Assembly (NCBI RefSeq): GCF_026898115.1
Contig: NZ_CP114036.1
Coordinates: 5,202,001-5,266,000, forward strand
Length of the DNA: 64,000 nt
Direction: 5' to 3'
DNA from: Streptomyces sp. S465
GTDB lineage: Bacteria > Actinomycetota > Actinomycetes > Streptomycetales > Streptomycetaceae
In this document: piece after piece, positions 42,971 through 56,665 of the stretch
Position numbering within the stretch: position 1 is the first letter of the stretch
Layout: each line of letters begins with the position of its first letter
Translations under genes and position numbers: made by a program
The notes under the pieces: generated by a model
Databases searched by the model: none
What the model saw: the letters and a program-made list of their open reading frames with translations, nothing else
Told to the model about the DNA's origin: nothing

Positions 42971-43780
42971 ATGACGGAGAAGGTCGCCGTGCTCGGCACG
43001 GGAAAGATCGGCGAAGCCCTTCTCAGCGGAATGATCCGAGGCGGCTGGGCGCCGTCCGATCTGCTGGTCACCGCCCGCCGTCCCGAGCGAGCCGAGGAAC
43101 TCCGCTCGCGCTACGGGGTCGAGGCCGTCTCCAACCCGGAGGCCGCCAAGTCCGCCGACACCCTCATCCTCACCGTCAAACCGCAGGACATGGGCACCCT
43201 GCTCGATGAGCTCGCCCCGCACGTCCCCGCCGACCGGCTGGTCATCTCCGGCGCCGCCGGCATCCCCACCTCCTTCTTCGAGGCGCGCCTGGCCGCCGGC
43301 ACCCCGGTCGTCCGCGTGATGACCAACACCCCCGCACTGGTCGACGAGGCCATGTCCGTCATCTCGGCGGGCAGCCATGCCACCGAGGAGCACCTGGCCC
43401 ACACCGAGGCCATCTTCGGCGGCGTCGGCAAGACACTGCGCGTCCCCGAGTCCCAGCAGGACGCCGCGACCGCCCTCTCCGGCTCCGGCCCGGCCTACTT
43501 CTACTTCCTCGTCGAGGCGATGACCGACGCGGGCATCCTGCTGGGCCTGCCCCGCGACAAGGCCCACGACCTGATCGTCCAGGCGGCCATCGGCGCGGCG
43601 GTGATGCTGCGCGACAGCGATCAGCACCCGGTCCGGCTGCGTGAGGCCGTGACCTCTCCGGCGGGCACCACCATCAACGCCATCCGCGAACTGGAGCGCC
43701 ACGGGGTGCGCGCCGCGCTGATCGCCGCACTGGAGGCGGCCCGCGACCGCAGCCGCGAGCTCGCCTCCGGCAACAGCTGA
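42971..43780 (+). CDS. proC: Pyrroline-5-carboxylate reductase ProC
   Basis: A 269-residue NAD(P)H enzyme for the last step of proline synthesis. Rossmann VAVLGTGKIGEALLSGM at the N-terminus; C-terminal catalytic/dimer segment ALSGSGPAYFYFLVEAMTDAG and TSPAGTTINAI. ATG 42971 gives the correct N-terminus; the open frame upstream of it is noncoding. Convergent with trpS. Confidence 0.95.
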   Translation: MTEKVAVLGTGKIGEALLSGMIRGGWAPSDLLVTARRPERAEELRSRYGVEAVSNPEAAKSADTLILTVKPQDMGTLLDELAPHVPADRLVISGAAGIPTSFFEARLAAGTPVVRVMTNTPALVDEAMSVISAGSHATEEHLAHTEAIFGGVGKTLRVPESQQDAATALSGSGPAYFYFLVEAMTDAGILLGLPRDKAHDLIVQAAIGAAVMLRDSDQHPVRLREAVTSPAGTTINAIRELERHGVRAALIAALEAARDRSRELASGNS

Positions 43781-43784
43781 CGCC

Positions 43785-43816
43785 GACGGGGCGGCGTCCC
43801 GCCGGTCCGCCCCGTC
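43785..43816. terminator. Hairpin between proC and trpS
   Basis: GACGGGGCGG and its complement CCGCCCCGTC form a 10-bp stem with a 12-nt loop between the convergent genes. Confidence 0.6.
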
Positions 43817-43842
43817 ACCCCGTCGACCGGTCGACCGGTCGA

Positions 43843-44862
43843 TCAAGCGGGTGGCAGCAGTCCGATCGCCGCATACGCCTCGTCCACCCGGGGCCGGGCC
43901 AGTCCACGCGCCCGCTCGGCCCCGGCCCGCAGCACCCCGTCCACATACGACGGATCGGCGCACAGCTCCGCATGCCGGGCCCGGATCGGCCGCAGCAGTT
44001 CCAGCACCGCCTCCGCCGTGGCCTGCTTCAGCGCTCCGTACGAGGTGAACTCCCCGGCCAGCGTCTCCGGCTTACCGTCGGTGCACGAGGCGAGCACCTC
44101 CAGCAGATTGGTCACCCCCGGCTGCTCCGTCCGGTCGTACCGCACCTCGGTTCCGCTGTCCGTGACGGCCCGCATGATCTTCTTCCGCACCACGTCCGGC
44201 TCATCGAGCAGATAGACGATGCCCGCGGTCTCGGCGTGCGACTTCCCCATCTTGGAGGTCGGGTCCTGGAGATCCATCACCCGCGCCGAGACCTGCGGAC
44301 GGGTCGCCCGCGGCACGGTGAAGACCGGTCCGTACCGCTGGTTGAACCGCTGCGCCAGGTCCCGGGCCAGCTCCACATGCTGCACCTGGTCGTCGCCGAC
44401 CGGCACCTCATGCGTTCCGTACGCGAGGATGTCGGCCGCCATCAGCGCCGGATAGGTGAGCAGCGACAGCCGTACGCTCCCTCCCCGCGCCTGCTCCCGC
44501 GGGGCTTTCTCCTTGTACTGGATCATCCGCCGCATCTCGCCGTCGGTGGCGGTGCACTCCATCAGATAGGACAGCCGTGCGTGCTCGTCCACATGGCTCT
44601 GGACGAACAGCGTGCAGCGCTCGGGATCGAGCCCCGAGGCCAGCAGCAGCGTGGCGGCCTGCCGGGTGAGCCGCCGCACCCGCGCCGGATCGTGCTCCAC
44701 CGTGAGCGCGTGCAGATCGACGACGCAGAACAGCGCATCGGCCCGGTGCTGGTCCTCCTGAACCCACCGGCGTACGGCTCCGAGGTAATTGCCGAGGGTC
44801 AGATGTCCGGTGGGCTTGACCCCGCTGAAGATCCGGCGCTGTGTCGTCTTCGTCTGTGTCAT
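43843..44862 (-). CDS. trpS: Tryptophan--tRNA ligase (auxiliary, attenuator-controlled type)
   Basis: A 339-residue class I synthetase: HIGH-like PTGHLTLGNYLGAV, FVQSHVDEHARL, KMSKS-type SKMGKSH. ATG 44862. It lies next to proC, like S. coelicolor trpRS1 (SCO3334), an inducible indolmycin-resistant second TrpRS. Upstream is a leader peptide with two adjacent Trp codons and a mutually exclusive hairpin set, as reported for that gene, so expression should rise when Trp-tRNA charging falls. Resistance is inferred from orthology, not seen. Confidence 0.92.
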   Translation of the reverse strand: MTQTKTTQRRIFSGVKPTGHLTLGNYLGAVRRWVQEDQHRADALFCVVDLHALTVEHDPARVRRLTRQAATLLLASGLDPERCTLFVQSHVDEHARLSYLMECTATDGEMRRMIQYKEKAPREQARGGSVRLSLLTYPALMAADILAYGTHEVPVGDDQVQHVELARDLAQRFNQRYGPVFTVPRATRPQVSARVMDLQDPTSKMGKSHAETAGIVYLLDEPDVVRKKIMRAVTDSGTEVRYDRTEQPGVTNLLEVLASCTDGKPETLAGEFTSYGALKQATAEAVLELLRPIRARHAELCADPSYVDGVLRAGAERARGLARPRVDEAYAAIGLLPPA

Positions 44863-44936
44863 CTCTCCGTCGTCTCCCGCTGTCTCGGGACCGTCGGCCC
44901 CGGCCGGCCGGGCTTCGCGGTGAGGGAGAGACGCGA

Positions 44937-45033
44937 ACGGCCGCCGGAGCGGCGGCCGTGGTTGCGCATGTGCTGAGGGAGGCGGCCGCCGTCAGGCGGC
45001 CCACCACTGTTGCTGTGCACATGCGCTCGTCAT
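44937..45033 (-). promoter_or_regulatory. Trp attenuator leader of trpS
   Basis: On the minus strand, segments 1 and 2 (GGCCGCC, GGCGGCC; 44984-45001) form a 7-bp stem across the leader stop codon. Segments 3 and 4 (44937-44946 and 44950-44959) form a perfect 10-bp terminator stem ACGGCCGCCG with a 3-nt loop, then a short U-containing tail. Segment 2 can also pair with segment 3 (antiterminator). Ribosome stalling at the tandem Trp codons would mask segment 1 and permit readthrough. Confidence 0.85.
44992..45033 (-). CDS. trpS leader peptide with tandem Trp codons
   Basis: Thirteen residues, MTSACAQQQWWAA, with two consecutive UGG codons just before the stop. The stop codon sits inside the first hairpin loop. 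A GGAGG lies about 15 nt before the ATG, far for initiation; an in-frame ATG four codons upstream is an alternative. Role: charging-sensitive control of trpS. Confidence 0.8.
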   Translation of the reverse strand: MTSACAQQQWWAA

Positions 45034-45198
45034 GCCATGGACCATACGCCTCCGACGGGGGGCACGACATGGGTTTGGTGGTCTCCGGGGCGTCGTGTAG
45101 TGTTCACCGGGTTGCCGCGGAGCCCTGCCGGGAAACGCGACAACCACTCGAGCCGCACCGGCGGCAAACCACTTCTGCACGGCCCCTCATCGGGATGG

Positions 45199-45216
45199 AT
45201 TTCGGCATGCCGAAAT
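45199..45216. promoter_or_regulatory. 18-bp perfect palindrome upstream of the rRNA operon
   Basis: ATTTCGGCATGCCGAAAT is an exact inverted repeat, about 40 bp before the first candidate rrn promoter. Could be an operator for a dimeric regulator. Confidence 0.45.
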
Positions 45217-45598
45217 TCGGATCGGGAAGCTCGATTATGAGCATCCGGGGGAATCCGCTAAAGTAGTGGACACGCCGGAAGGCGCGAAACACCCCGCTCC
45301 AACAGGGGGCCGGAAACGAAATTCGGATCGGAAACGGACCGGAAATCGGATCTGGTAAGGTTGGAAACACCGAAGGGAAGCGCCCGGAGAAACCGGTGAA
45401 AGGGTTTCGAAGGAAGCGTCCGTTCCTTGAGAACTCAACAGTGTGCCAAAAGTCAACGCCAGATATGTTGATAACCCCGTCCTTCTCGGACGAGGTTCCT
45501 TTGAAAAACACAGCGAGGACGCTGTGAACGGGACTGGATTATTCCTCTGGTTCTGTTCCGCTCTCGTGCAGTGTTTGCCGGGATATCCCGGAAGCATT
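45217..45598 (+). promoter_or_regulatory. rRNA operon promoters and leader
   Basis: Candidate -10 boxes TAAAGT (45259-45264, with TTATGA 18 bp upstream) and TAAGGT (45356-45361). The leader then carries the conserved TTGAGAACTCAACAGTG word, also present in altered form in the 16S-23S spacer, typical of actinobacterial pre-rRNA antitermination/processing. Open frames here are not genes. Confidence 0.5.
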
Positions 45599-50532
<4,934 letters not shown>

Positions 50533-50601
50533 AGTTGCTCGCGTCCACTGTGTTGGTTCTGAAGTAATGAACCGTGTTGTTTCCGGTTGTTATCTTCATA
50601 G

Positions 50602-50721
50602 TGTTTCGGTGGTCATAGCGTTAGGGAAACGCCCGGTTACATTCCGAACCCGGAAGCTAAGCCTTTCAGCGCCGATGGTACTGCAGGGGGGACCCTGTGG
50701 GAGAGTAGGACGCCGCCGAAC
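50602..50721 (+). rRNA. 5S ribosomal RNA
   Basis: About 120 nt beginning GTTTCGGTGGTCATAGCG and ending with a complementary CGCCGCCGAACA. Contains the conserved CATTCCGAACCCGGAAG loop. About 70 nt after 23S. Confidence 0.95.
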
Positions 50722-50731
50722 AAATTTTACG

Positions 50732-50771
50732 AAAAGCCCGGTTGGGAGCTTCGGCTCGCAACCGGGCTTTT
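50732..50771 (+). terminator. rRNA operon terminator
   Basis: A 13-bp stem AAAAGCCCGGTTG with its complement, extended inside by GAGC-TTCG-GCTC (a UUCG tetraloop) and ending with TTTT. The most canonical intrinsic terminator in the window. Confidence 0.92.
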
Positions 50772-50815
50772 CTCATGGCCGGTTCATGGGCTGAGCCGGT
50801 TTGTAGGCTGACCGC

Positions 50816-51472
50816 ATGCGCTATGACCTGGTCATCTTCGACAACGACGGGGTGCTCGTCGACAGCGAGCCCATCTCCAACCGGCTTCTCGCCGCCTACC
50901 TCACGGAGTTGGGGCACCCCACCAGCTACGAGGACTCCATCCGCGACTACATGGGCTCGGCCCTGCATCGCGTCCATGACCTGGTGCTCGAGCGCTCGGG
51001 CCGGCGGCTGCCGCCGGACTTCGACACCACCTTCCACGGCCGGGTCTTCGACGCCTTCCGCCGCGAGCTGAAGCCGGTCGCCGGTGTCGCCGAAGTCCTG
51101 GAGAAGCTGCGGGCCGACGGGATTCCGTACTGCGTCGCCTCCTCGGGCAGCCATGACCGCATCCGCGTCGCCCTCCGCACGACCGGGCTGTACGACCTCT
51201 TCGGCGAGGACCGCATCTTCAGCTCCGAGGACGTGGGCCGGGGCAAGCCCGCGCCGGATCTGTTTCTGCACGCGGCCGAGCGCATGGGGGTGGCGCCCCG
51301 GCGCTGTGCCGTCGTCGAGGACAGTCCGCTCGGGGTCCAGGCCGCCCTGGCCGCCGGAATGGATGTGTACGGCTACACCGCCATGACCCCGGTCGCCAAA
51401 CTCTCCACGGCCGTGGCCCACTTCGCCGATATGGCCGAACTGCGAGGGCTGCTCACCTCTACCCACACGTAG
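50816..51472 (+). CDS. HAD-IA family hydrolase
   Basis: A 218-residue phosphatase/beta-phosphoglucomutase-like HAD. Motif I is IFDNDGVLVDSEP, with Asn in place of the usual Phe in DxDGxxxDSE spacing (nucleophile D and acid D retained). Motif II CVASSGS, motif III GRGKPAPDLFL, motif IV CAVVEDSPLGVQAA. A TAGGCT box lies 6 nt before the ATG, so the mRNA is probably leaderless. Substrate unknown. Confidence 0.88.
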   Translation: MRYDLVIFDNDGVLVDSEPISNRLLAAYLTELGHPTSYEDSIRDYMGSALHRVHDLVLERSGRRLPPDFDTTFHGRVFDAFRRELKPVAGVAEVLEKLRADGIPYCVASSGSHDRIRVALRTTGLYDLFGEDRIFSSEDVGRGKPAPDLFLHAAERMGVAPRRCAVVEDSPLGVQAALAAGMDVYGYTAMTPVAKLSTAVAHFADMAELRGLLTSTHT

Positions 51473-51497
51473 TGCGGGGGCCGTACGCTCCACGGCC

Positions 51498-52718
51498 ATG
51501 ACGGATTCGCGCCCGAGCCGCCGGCTCCGGCAGGGCCGGGCCTCGCTGGCCATCAGCTTCTTCGTCCAGGGCGCGGTCTTCGCTCTGCTGGTGACGCGCA
51601 TACCGGCGTTGCAGGACCGGTACGGGATATCCGACGGGCTGCTGCCCCTCTTCCTGGCCGCCGTGCCGGTCCTCGCCGGTGTGGGCAGCGTCGGCACCGA
51701 GCATCTCGTCAAGCGGGCGCGTCCGGGGCTGGTCCTCCGTCTGGTGCAGCCCGTCGTCTCCCTCGCCCTGCTCGCCGCCGGATCGGGTACGGCGGTGTGG
51801 CAGCTCGCCCTGGCGCTCGCGGTGTTCGGACTGACGGTCGGGGCGCTGGACGCGTCGATGAACATGCTCGGGGTGAGTCTTCAGCGCGCGTACGGGCGCA
51901 GCATCATGCTCGGCTTCCACGCCGCGTACAGCCTGGGCGGGATCGCCGGCGCCACGCTCGCCTGGGCGGGTGCGCACTGGGATCTGCCGCTTCCCGCGCT
52001 CTACGCGCCGGTCGTCGCCACCCTGGTGCCCGCCGCGCTGATCGCCGGCCACTGGTACCTGGATCACCAGGGCACTGCGGAGGGGGCCGGGGGAGCCGAG
52101 GCGGTCGAGGACGGCACCGTGGTGAGCATGCGGCTGCTGCTGCCGCTCTGTCTCGTCATGGCCTTCGCCTATATCGGTGACTCCACCGTCTCCAACTGGA
52201 GCGCCAAGTATCTGGAGGACGTACTGCACAGCTCCGAGCAGCTGGCCACGGTCCCGTACAACGTCTACATGGTCACCACCCTCCTCGGCCGTTCCTTCGG
52301 CGACCTGGGGGTGCGGCGGTTCGGCGCGGTCGCCGTGGTCCGGGCCGGGGCGCTGCTCGCGGGTGGCGGTTTCGCGGTGGTCGCGGCGGCGCCCGGCGCC
52401 TGGGCGGGGATGGGCGGGTTCACGCTGCTGGGGTTCGGGTTGTGCGTCCTGGTGCCGCAGACCTTCGCGGCCGCCGGGCGGCTCTTCCCCGGCGCGTCCG
52501 ATGCCGCCGTCGCACGCCTCAACATCTTCAACTACGTGGGCTTTCTGGTCGGCTCACCGCTCGTCGGCGCGCTGGGCGGGGTGTGGAGCTACCGGGCGGC
52601 GATGCTCGTGCCGATGGCGCTCGTGCTGGTGACGATCCGGTACGCGCGCTCGTTCAGCCCTGTGCCCGCCGGATACGGTGACGGGCATGAGCGGCCGCGC
52701 ACAGTTGATGTGGGATGA
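51498..52718 (+). CDS. MFS transporter (YbjJ/fucose-permease-like, 12 TM)
   Basis: A 406-residue membrane protein with 12 predicted helices. Features: RASLAISFFVQGAVFALLVTRIPALQDRYGIS at the N-terminus, GALDASMNMLGVSLQRAYGRSIMLGFHAAYSLGG in helices 4-5, and a charged central loop. Similar to proteins of the YbjJ group; transport substrate unknown. Starts 26 bp after the HAD gene with a TACGCT box 8 nt before its ATG. Overlaps AcuC by 32 nt. Confidence 0.87.
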   Translation: MTDSRPSRRLRQGRASLAISFFVQGAVFALLVTRIPALQDRYGISDGLLPLFLAAVPVLAGVGSVGTEHLVKRARPGLVLRLVQPVVSLALLAAGSGTAVWQLALALAVFGLTVGALDASMNMLGVSLQRAYGRSIMLGFHAAYSLGGIAGATLAWAGAHWDLPLPALYAPVVATLVPAALIAGHWYLDHQGTAEGAGGAEAVEDGTVVSMRLLLPLCLVMAFAYIGDSTVSNWSAKYLEDVLHSSEQLATVPYNVYMVTTLLGRSFGDLGVRRFGAVAVVRAGALLAGGGFAVVAAAPGAWAGMGGFTLLGFGLCVLVPQTFAAAGRLFPGASDAAVARLNIFNYVGFLVGSPLVGALGGVWSYRAAMLVPMALVLVTIRYARSFSPVPAGYGDGHERPRTVDVG

Positions 52719-53859
52719 GGCAGTAACCGGGTACGACTTCGGCGCCGGGCATCCGATGGACCCGGTGCGGCTCGCGCTGACCATGCGGTTGGTGGAGGCG
52801 TACGGACTGGACCGGGCGGTCCGGGTGGTGGCCGCCAAACCGGCGGGGGAGTCGACGCTGCGCCTGGTCCACGGGCCGGAGTACATCGAGGCGGTGCGGC
52901 GGGTCTCGGCCGCCCCGGAGTCGGCCGACGGCTCGTACGGCCTCGGGACGATCGACGATCCGGCCTTCGCGGGGATGCACGAGGCGTCCGCGCTGATCGC
53001 CGGGCAGTCGGTCGGCGCCGCCGAGGACGTGTGGCGCGGCGAGGCGCTGCACGCGGTGAACTTCACGGGCGGGCTGCACCATGCGATGCCCCGGGGCGCG
53101 TCCGGGTTCTGCGTCTACAACGACGCGGCGCTGGCGGTCGCGCGGCTGCTGGAGCTGGGGGCGGAGCGGGTCGCGTACGTGGATGTGGACGTCCACCACG
53201 GGGACGGGGTGCAGGCGGCCTTCTGGGACGATCCGCGGGTGCTGACGATCTCGCTGCACGAGCATCCCCGGACCCTGTTCCCGCAGACCGGCTGGCCGGA
53301 GGAGACGGGCGGGGAGGGCGCCGAGGGCTCGGCGGTCAATGTGGCGCTGCCCGCCGGGACCGGGGACGCGGGATGGCTGCGGGCCTTTCACGCGGTGGTG
53401 CCGGAGCTGTTGGCGGCGTTCGGTCCGCAGGTGCTGGTGACCCAGCACGGCGCGGACACCCATGTCGAGGACCCGCTGGCCCACTTGGCGGTGACCGTGG
53501 ACGCACAGCGGGCGGTCGCGGAGAGCTGTCACCGGCTGGCACATGAGCACGCGGACGGGCGCTGGCTCGCGCTCGGCGGCGGTGGCTACGCGGTGGTGGA
53601 CGTGGTGCCGCGGTCCTGGACGCATCTGGTCGCGATCGCGGCGGGGCGGCCGGTGGCGGCCGGGACGCCGGTCCCGGAGGAGTGGCGGCAGGAGGTCTAC
53701 CGGCGGACCCGGATGGACGCGCCGCGGCGGATGACGGACGGGCGGGAGCCGAGCTGGCGGGAGTTCGCCGAGTCGGGGTACGACCCGGCGGACCGGCTGG
53801 ACCAGGCGATCCTGGCGACGCGCCGGGCGGTCTTTCCCCAGCACGGGCTGCTTCCGTGA
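52687..53859 (+). CDS. acuC: AcuC-type acetoin utilization / histone-deacetylase-fold protein
   Basis: A 390-residue zinc deacetylase. HDAC motifs: NFTGGLHHAMPRGASGFCVYND (tandem His), VDVDVHHGDGVQ (Zn ligands), ISLHEHPRTLFPQTG, and QHGADTHVEDPL. AcuC deacetylates acetyl-CoA synthetase in Bacillus; similar role here is by homology. ATG 52687 lies inside the MFS gene's end. TACGGT 7 nt upstream is a possible -10. Confidence 0.9.
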   Translation: MSGRAQLMWDEAVTGYDFGAGHPMDPVRLALTMRLVEAYGLDRAVRVVAAKPAGESTLRLVHGPEYIEAVRRVSAAPESADGSYGLGTIDDPAFAGMHEASALIAGQSVGAAEDVWRGEALHAVNFTGGLHHAMPRGASGFCVYNDAALAVARLLELGAERVAYVDVDVHHGDGVQAAFWDDPRVLTISLHEHPRTLFPQTGWPEETGGEGAEGSAVNVALPAGTGDAGWLRAFHAVVPELLAAFGPQVLVTQHGADTHVEDPLAHLAVTVDAQRAVAESCHRLAHEHADGRWLALGGGGYAVVDVVPRSWTHLVAIAAGRPVAAGTPVPEEWRQEVYRRTRMDAPRRMTDGREPSWREFAESGYDPADRLDQAILATRRAVFPQHGLLP

Positions 53860-54016
53860 ACCACCCCCGTACCGCCCGCGAGAACGCCGGGGCGGGGGCA
53901 TGCCCGGACGAGGGGCTGATGCGGACCACGGGCTGACGCGGTGGGCGTTACGCCAACCGTGGGGTCTGCCGGTGTATCCCGGCGGCCGGCGGGGTGGGTC
54001 CGCCAGCATCGAAGAC

Positions 54017-54832
54017 GTGTGGAGTACCGCCGCGCTGCGCGCGCATCTGCTGGCGGCGCGGCTCGCCGGACCCGTGGCGACGCGCCGGGAGGAGAGCCTG
54101 CGCCGCTATCGGCTCTTCGCCGCCCGGGACCCCCGGGTGCTGCTCGGGTTGGAGCCCGAATACGACTGGTCCTTTACGGAATTGCTATGCCTGATGAGCG
54201 ACAAATGTGGGGTTTCGGTCAACCCGGCCGACGCTTCGGGTCAGGATGTGATCGATCCAGAGCTGACGATCGCCGCGCTGGATGCCTTCGCGGACCGGCT
54301 GCGCACCGCCGCCCTGGCCCGGCTGCCCGTGCTCCTCGGCACCGGCCATCCCCACCGCCTCCTCGGTTTCTACGCCGCCTTGGCGTCGGCGCTCTCGGCG
54401 GCCGGCTGCCGTGTGCTCACCCCCGCGCAGGGTAGATGTATCGACATAACGACGCGGTTCGGCGTACGCCCTCACCGGCTCGCCTACGTACGGGGAGTCG
54501 CGATGGTGCGGGAGCCCGGCGCTCATCCCACCGCGAATGAGCCGGGCGCCCACAGCCATTCGCCGCTCCCGGTTCGGGTCGCCCTCGGCTGTGCCGCGGA
54601 GTCCGGCGGCCCGCTGCCCGGACTGGTCGTCGGGGACCACGGATGGGTCTGCGGGGCAGGTCAGCTGGGCTTCGAGGCCATTGGGCTGGGGGACACGGAC
54701 GACCCCGCGCTGTTCGTCGGGGAGGCCGAGGGACGGGTGTCCGTCGCCGTTCCGCTTGATGACGCTGTGCGGTCTGGTTACTACCGGCCAATTACTCGCT
54801 ATGTACTCAATCGAGCGTGTCTGTCACAGTAG
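54017..54832 (+). CDS. Conserved Streptomyces phosphatase-like protein
   Basis: A 271-residue protein from GTG 54017. Segments include VWSTAALRAHLLAARLAG, LLGTGHPHRLLGFYAALA (HAD-like motif II context), RCIDITTRFGVRPHRLAYVRGVA, and VALGCAAESGGPLPGLVVGDHGWVCGAGQLGFEAIGLGDTDDPALFV (C-terminal Asp-rich strand). The motif I aspartates of HAD are not evident, so phosphatase is tentative. It precedes the BldC-like HTH gene. Confidence 0.6.
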   Translation: MWSTAALRAHLLAARLAGPVATRREESLRRYRLFAARDPRVLLGLEPEYDWSFTELLCLMSDKCGVSVNPADASGQDVIDPELTIAALDAFADRLRTAALARLPVLLGTGHPHRLLGFYAALASALSAAGCRVLTPAQGRCIDITTRFGVRPHRLAYVRGVAMVREPGAHPTANEPGAHSHSPLPVRVALGCAAESGGPLPGLVVGDHGWVCGAGQLGFEAIGLGDTDDPALFVGEAEGRVSVAVPLDDAVRSGYYRPITRYVLNRACLSQ

Positions 54833-54960
54833 GCGTCCGATCGCTACTCCTCTTCCCCACTTGCATCACCCGCCCCTAACCTGGGGAGGAGCGCGCATGC
54901 GACAAGGAGTCACCGGAGGGGAAGCCGGTGCCCGACATGTGCGGAAGGTTCAGGTGTGTC

Positions 54961-55170
54961 ATGGCTGCTGGCGAAAGGCCTCTGAACGAGGTTCAGTTTC
55001 TGACCGTGGCGGAAGTCGCCTCGGTGATGCGAGTGTCCAAGATGACCGTGTACCGCTTGGTGCACAGCGGTCATCTGCCGGCGATCCGGGTGGGCAGGTC
55101 CTTCCGGGTCCCGGAGCAAGCGGTTCATGAATACCTCCGCGAGTCCTATGTGGGGGTGGAGTCCGCTTAG
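54961..55170 (+). CDS. BldC-like MerR/excisionase-type HTH protein
   Basis: A 69-residue DNA-binding protein: FLTVAEVASVMRVSKMTVYRLVHSGHLPAIRVGRSFRV, then a short C-terminal helix. Close to BldC in fold. ATG 54961 gives the conserved length, but GTG 54928 has a much better ribosome site (GGAGG 8 nt upstream) and would add 11 residues. In S. coelicolor a homologue occupies the same place near bldN. Possible developmental regulator. Confidence 0.82.
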   Translation: MAAGERPLNEVQFLTVAEVASVMRVSKMTVYRLVHSGHLPAIRVGRSFRVPEQAVHEYLRESYVGVESA

Positions 55171-55297
55171 GTCCTTTCCGGGCCCGGGGAGGCCCTCGGA
55201 TTACGTGGTTCGCTCGGCGCCGGGTAGGCTGGCCCGATGTAGGTCGTGTGGGCTCGGACGCCCCGCACCGAGTGAGTCGAAGTGAGCGAGGGTAGTC

Positions 55298-55396
55298 GTG
55301 GGCTCTGTTATCAAGAAGCGGCGTAAGCGGATGGCTAAGAAGAAGCACCGCAAGCTGCTCAAGCGCACGCGCGTTCAGCGTCGCAACAAGAAGTAA
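55298..55396 (+). CDS. Small basic ribosomal protein bS22 (AURKAIP1/COX24 domain)
   Basis: A 32-residue, Lys/Arg-rich protein (GSVIKKRRKRMAKKKHRK, then LLKRTRVQRRNKK). It matches the 30S-associated bS22 found in mycobacterial ribosomes, which sits near the decoding centre. GTG start; too short for most gene finders. Lies between the HTH and epimerase genes, as in other Streptomyces. Confidence 0.88.
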   Translation: MGSVIKKRRKRMAKKKHRKLLKRTRVQRRNKK

Positions 55397-55607
55397 GCAA
55401 GCGACGCTGTGTTCGTCCCGCAGCCCTTCCACCGCCGGTGGAAGGGCTGCGGTGCGTGCGCCGCACCGGTCTCCGCCACGGCCGCCCCTCCGGCCCCGGC
55501 TTAAAACGCCACACCGCGCGGCGAGTGGTCATCACAGTGCAACACCGAGCGGTTACGGTGTTCGGCACAGCCCAGCTCGGACGAGGGTGGGAAGGAAGGC
55601 GCTGATC

Positions 55608-56651
55608 TTGGGGAAGGTCGTGCTCGTCACCGGAGTCGCTCGTCGGCTGGGAGGCCGATTCGTCCGGCGCATACAGCGCGAACCCGATGTGGAGCGGGTG
55701 ATCGGCGTGGACGCCGTGCCCCCCGAACACCACCTCGACGACGCCGACTTCGTCCGGGCCGACATCCGTCACCCCACGATCGGGAAACTGCTCGCCGAAT
55801 ACGGCGTCCACACCGTCGTCCACATGGACATCAACGGCACTCCGCTGGGGGCGCGCGGCAATCGCACCTCGGTCAAGGAGACCAATGTCATCGGCACCAT
55901 GCAGCTGCTCGGCGCCTGCCAGAAGGCGCCCTCGGTCCAGCGGCTGGTGGTGAAGTCCAGCACCAATGTGTACGGCTCCGCGCCCCGCGACCCCGCCGTC
56001 TTCAGCGAGACCACGCCGCCCAAATCCCTGCCGAGCGGCGGCTTCGCCAAGGACACCGTCGAGGTCGAGGGATATGTCCGCGGCTTCGCCCGGCGCCGCC
56101 CCGATGTCGCGGTGTGCGTGCTGCGCTTCGCCAACATCCTGGGCCCGTGCGCGGACTCACCGCTCGCCGAGTACTTCGCGCTGCCCGTACTGCCCACCGT
56201 CATCGGCTATGACCCGCGGCTCCAGTTCGTCCATGAGAAGGACGCCATCGAGGTGCTGCGCATCGCGGCCTCCGAACCGCGCCGGTCCACGCTCAACAGC
56301 GGCACGTTCAACATCGCCGGAGACGGGGTTCTGCTGCTCTCCCAGGCCGCCCGGCGGCTCGGCCGCCCGACCCTGCCGCTGCTGCTGCCCACTCTGCGCT
56401 GGGCCCGTACCGCCCTGCGGTCACTCGGCATCACCGACTTCTCACCCGAGCAGATCCGGCTGCTCACCCACGGCCGGGTCGTGGCCACCAACCAGATGCG
56501 CGAGACCCTGGGGTTCGAACCCGAGCACACCACCGCCGGCGCCCTCGCGGACTATGCGCACAGCCGCGGCCCCGGACTCCTCCCGCCCGAGACCCTCGCC
56601 CGTACCATCGACCGGCTCGCCGCGCTGCTGCCCGCCGGCGTCCAGACGTGA
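55608..56651 (+). CDS. NAD-dependent epimerase/dehydratase (extended SDR)
   Basis: A 347-residue protein with Rossmann VVLVTGVARRLGGRFV (variant GxxxxxG), KSSTNVYGSA and FANILGP. The active-site Tyr of YxxxK is not obvious (GGFAKDTVEVEGYV is in its place), so catalysis may be altered. TTG start at 55608 after GGAAGGAAGG is the best fit. Ends 14 bp before the acyltransferase ATG, suggesting an operon. Confidence 0.75.
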   Translation: MGKVVLVTGVARRLGGRFVRRIQREPDVERVIGVDAVPPEHHLDDADFVRADIRHPTIGKLLAEYGVHTVVHMDINGTPLGARGNRTSVKETNVIGTMQLLGACQKAPSVQRLVVKSSTNVYGSAPRDPAVFSETTPPKSLPSGGFAKDTVEVEGYVRGFARRRPDVAVCVLRFANILGPCADSPLAEYFALPVLPTVIGYDPRLQFVHEKDAIEVLRIAASEPRRSTLNSGTFNIAGDGVLLLSQAARRLGRPTLPLLLPTLRWARTALRSLGITDFSPEQIRLLTHGRVVATNQMRETLGFEPEHTTAGALADYAHSRGPGLLPPETLARTIDRLAALLPAGVQT

Positions 56652-56665
56652 GGAGCGCAACCACC

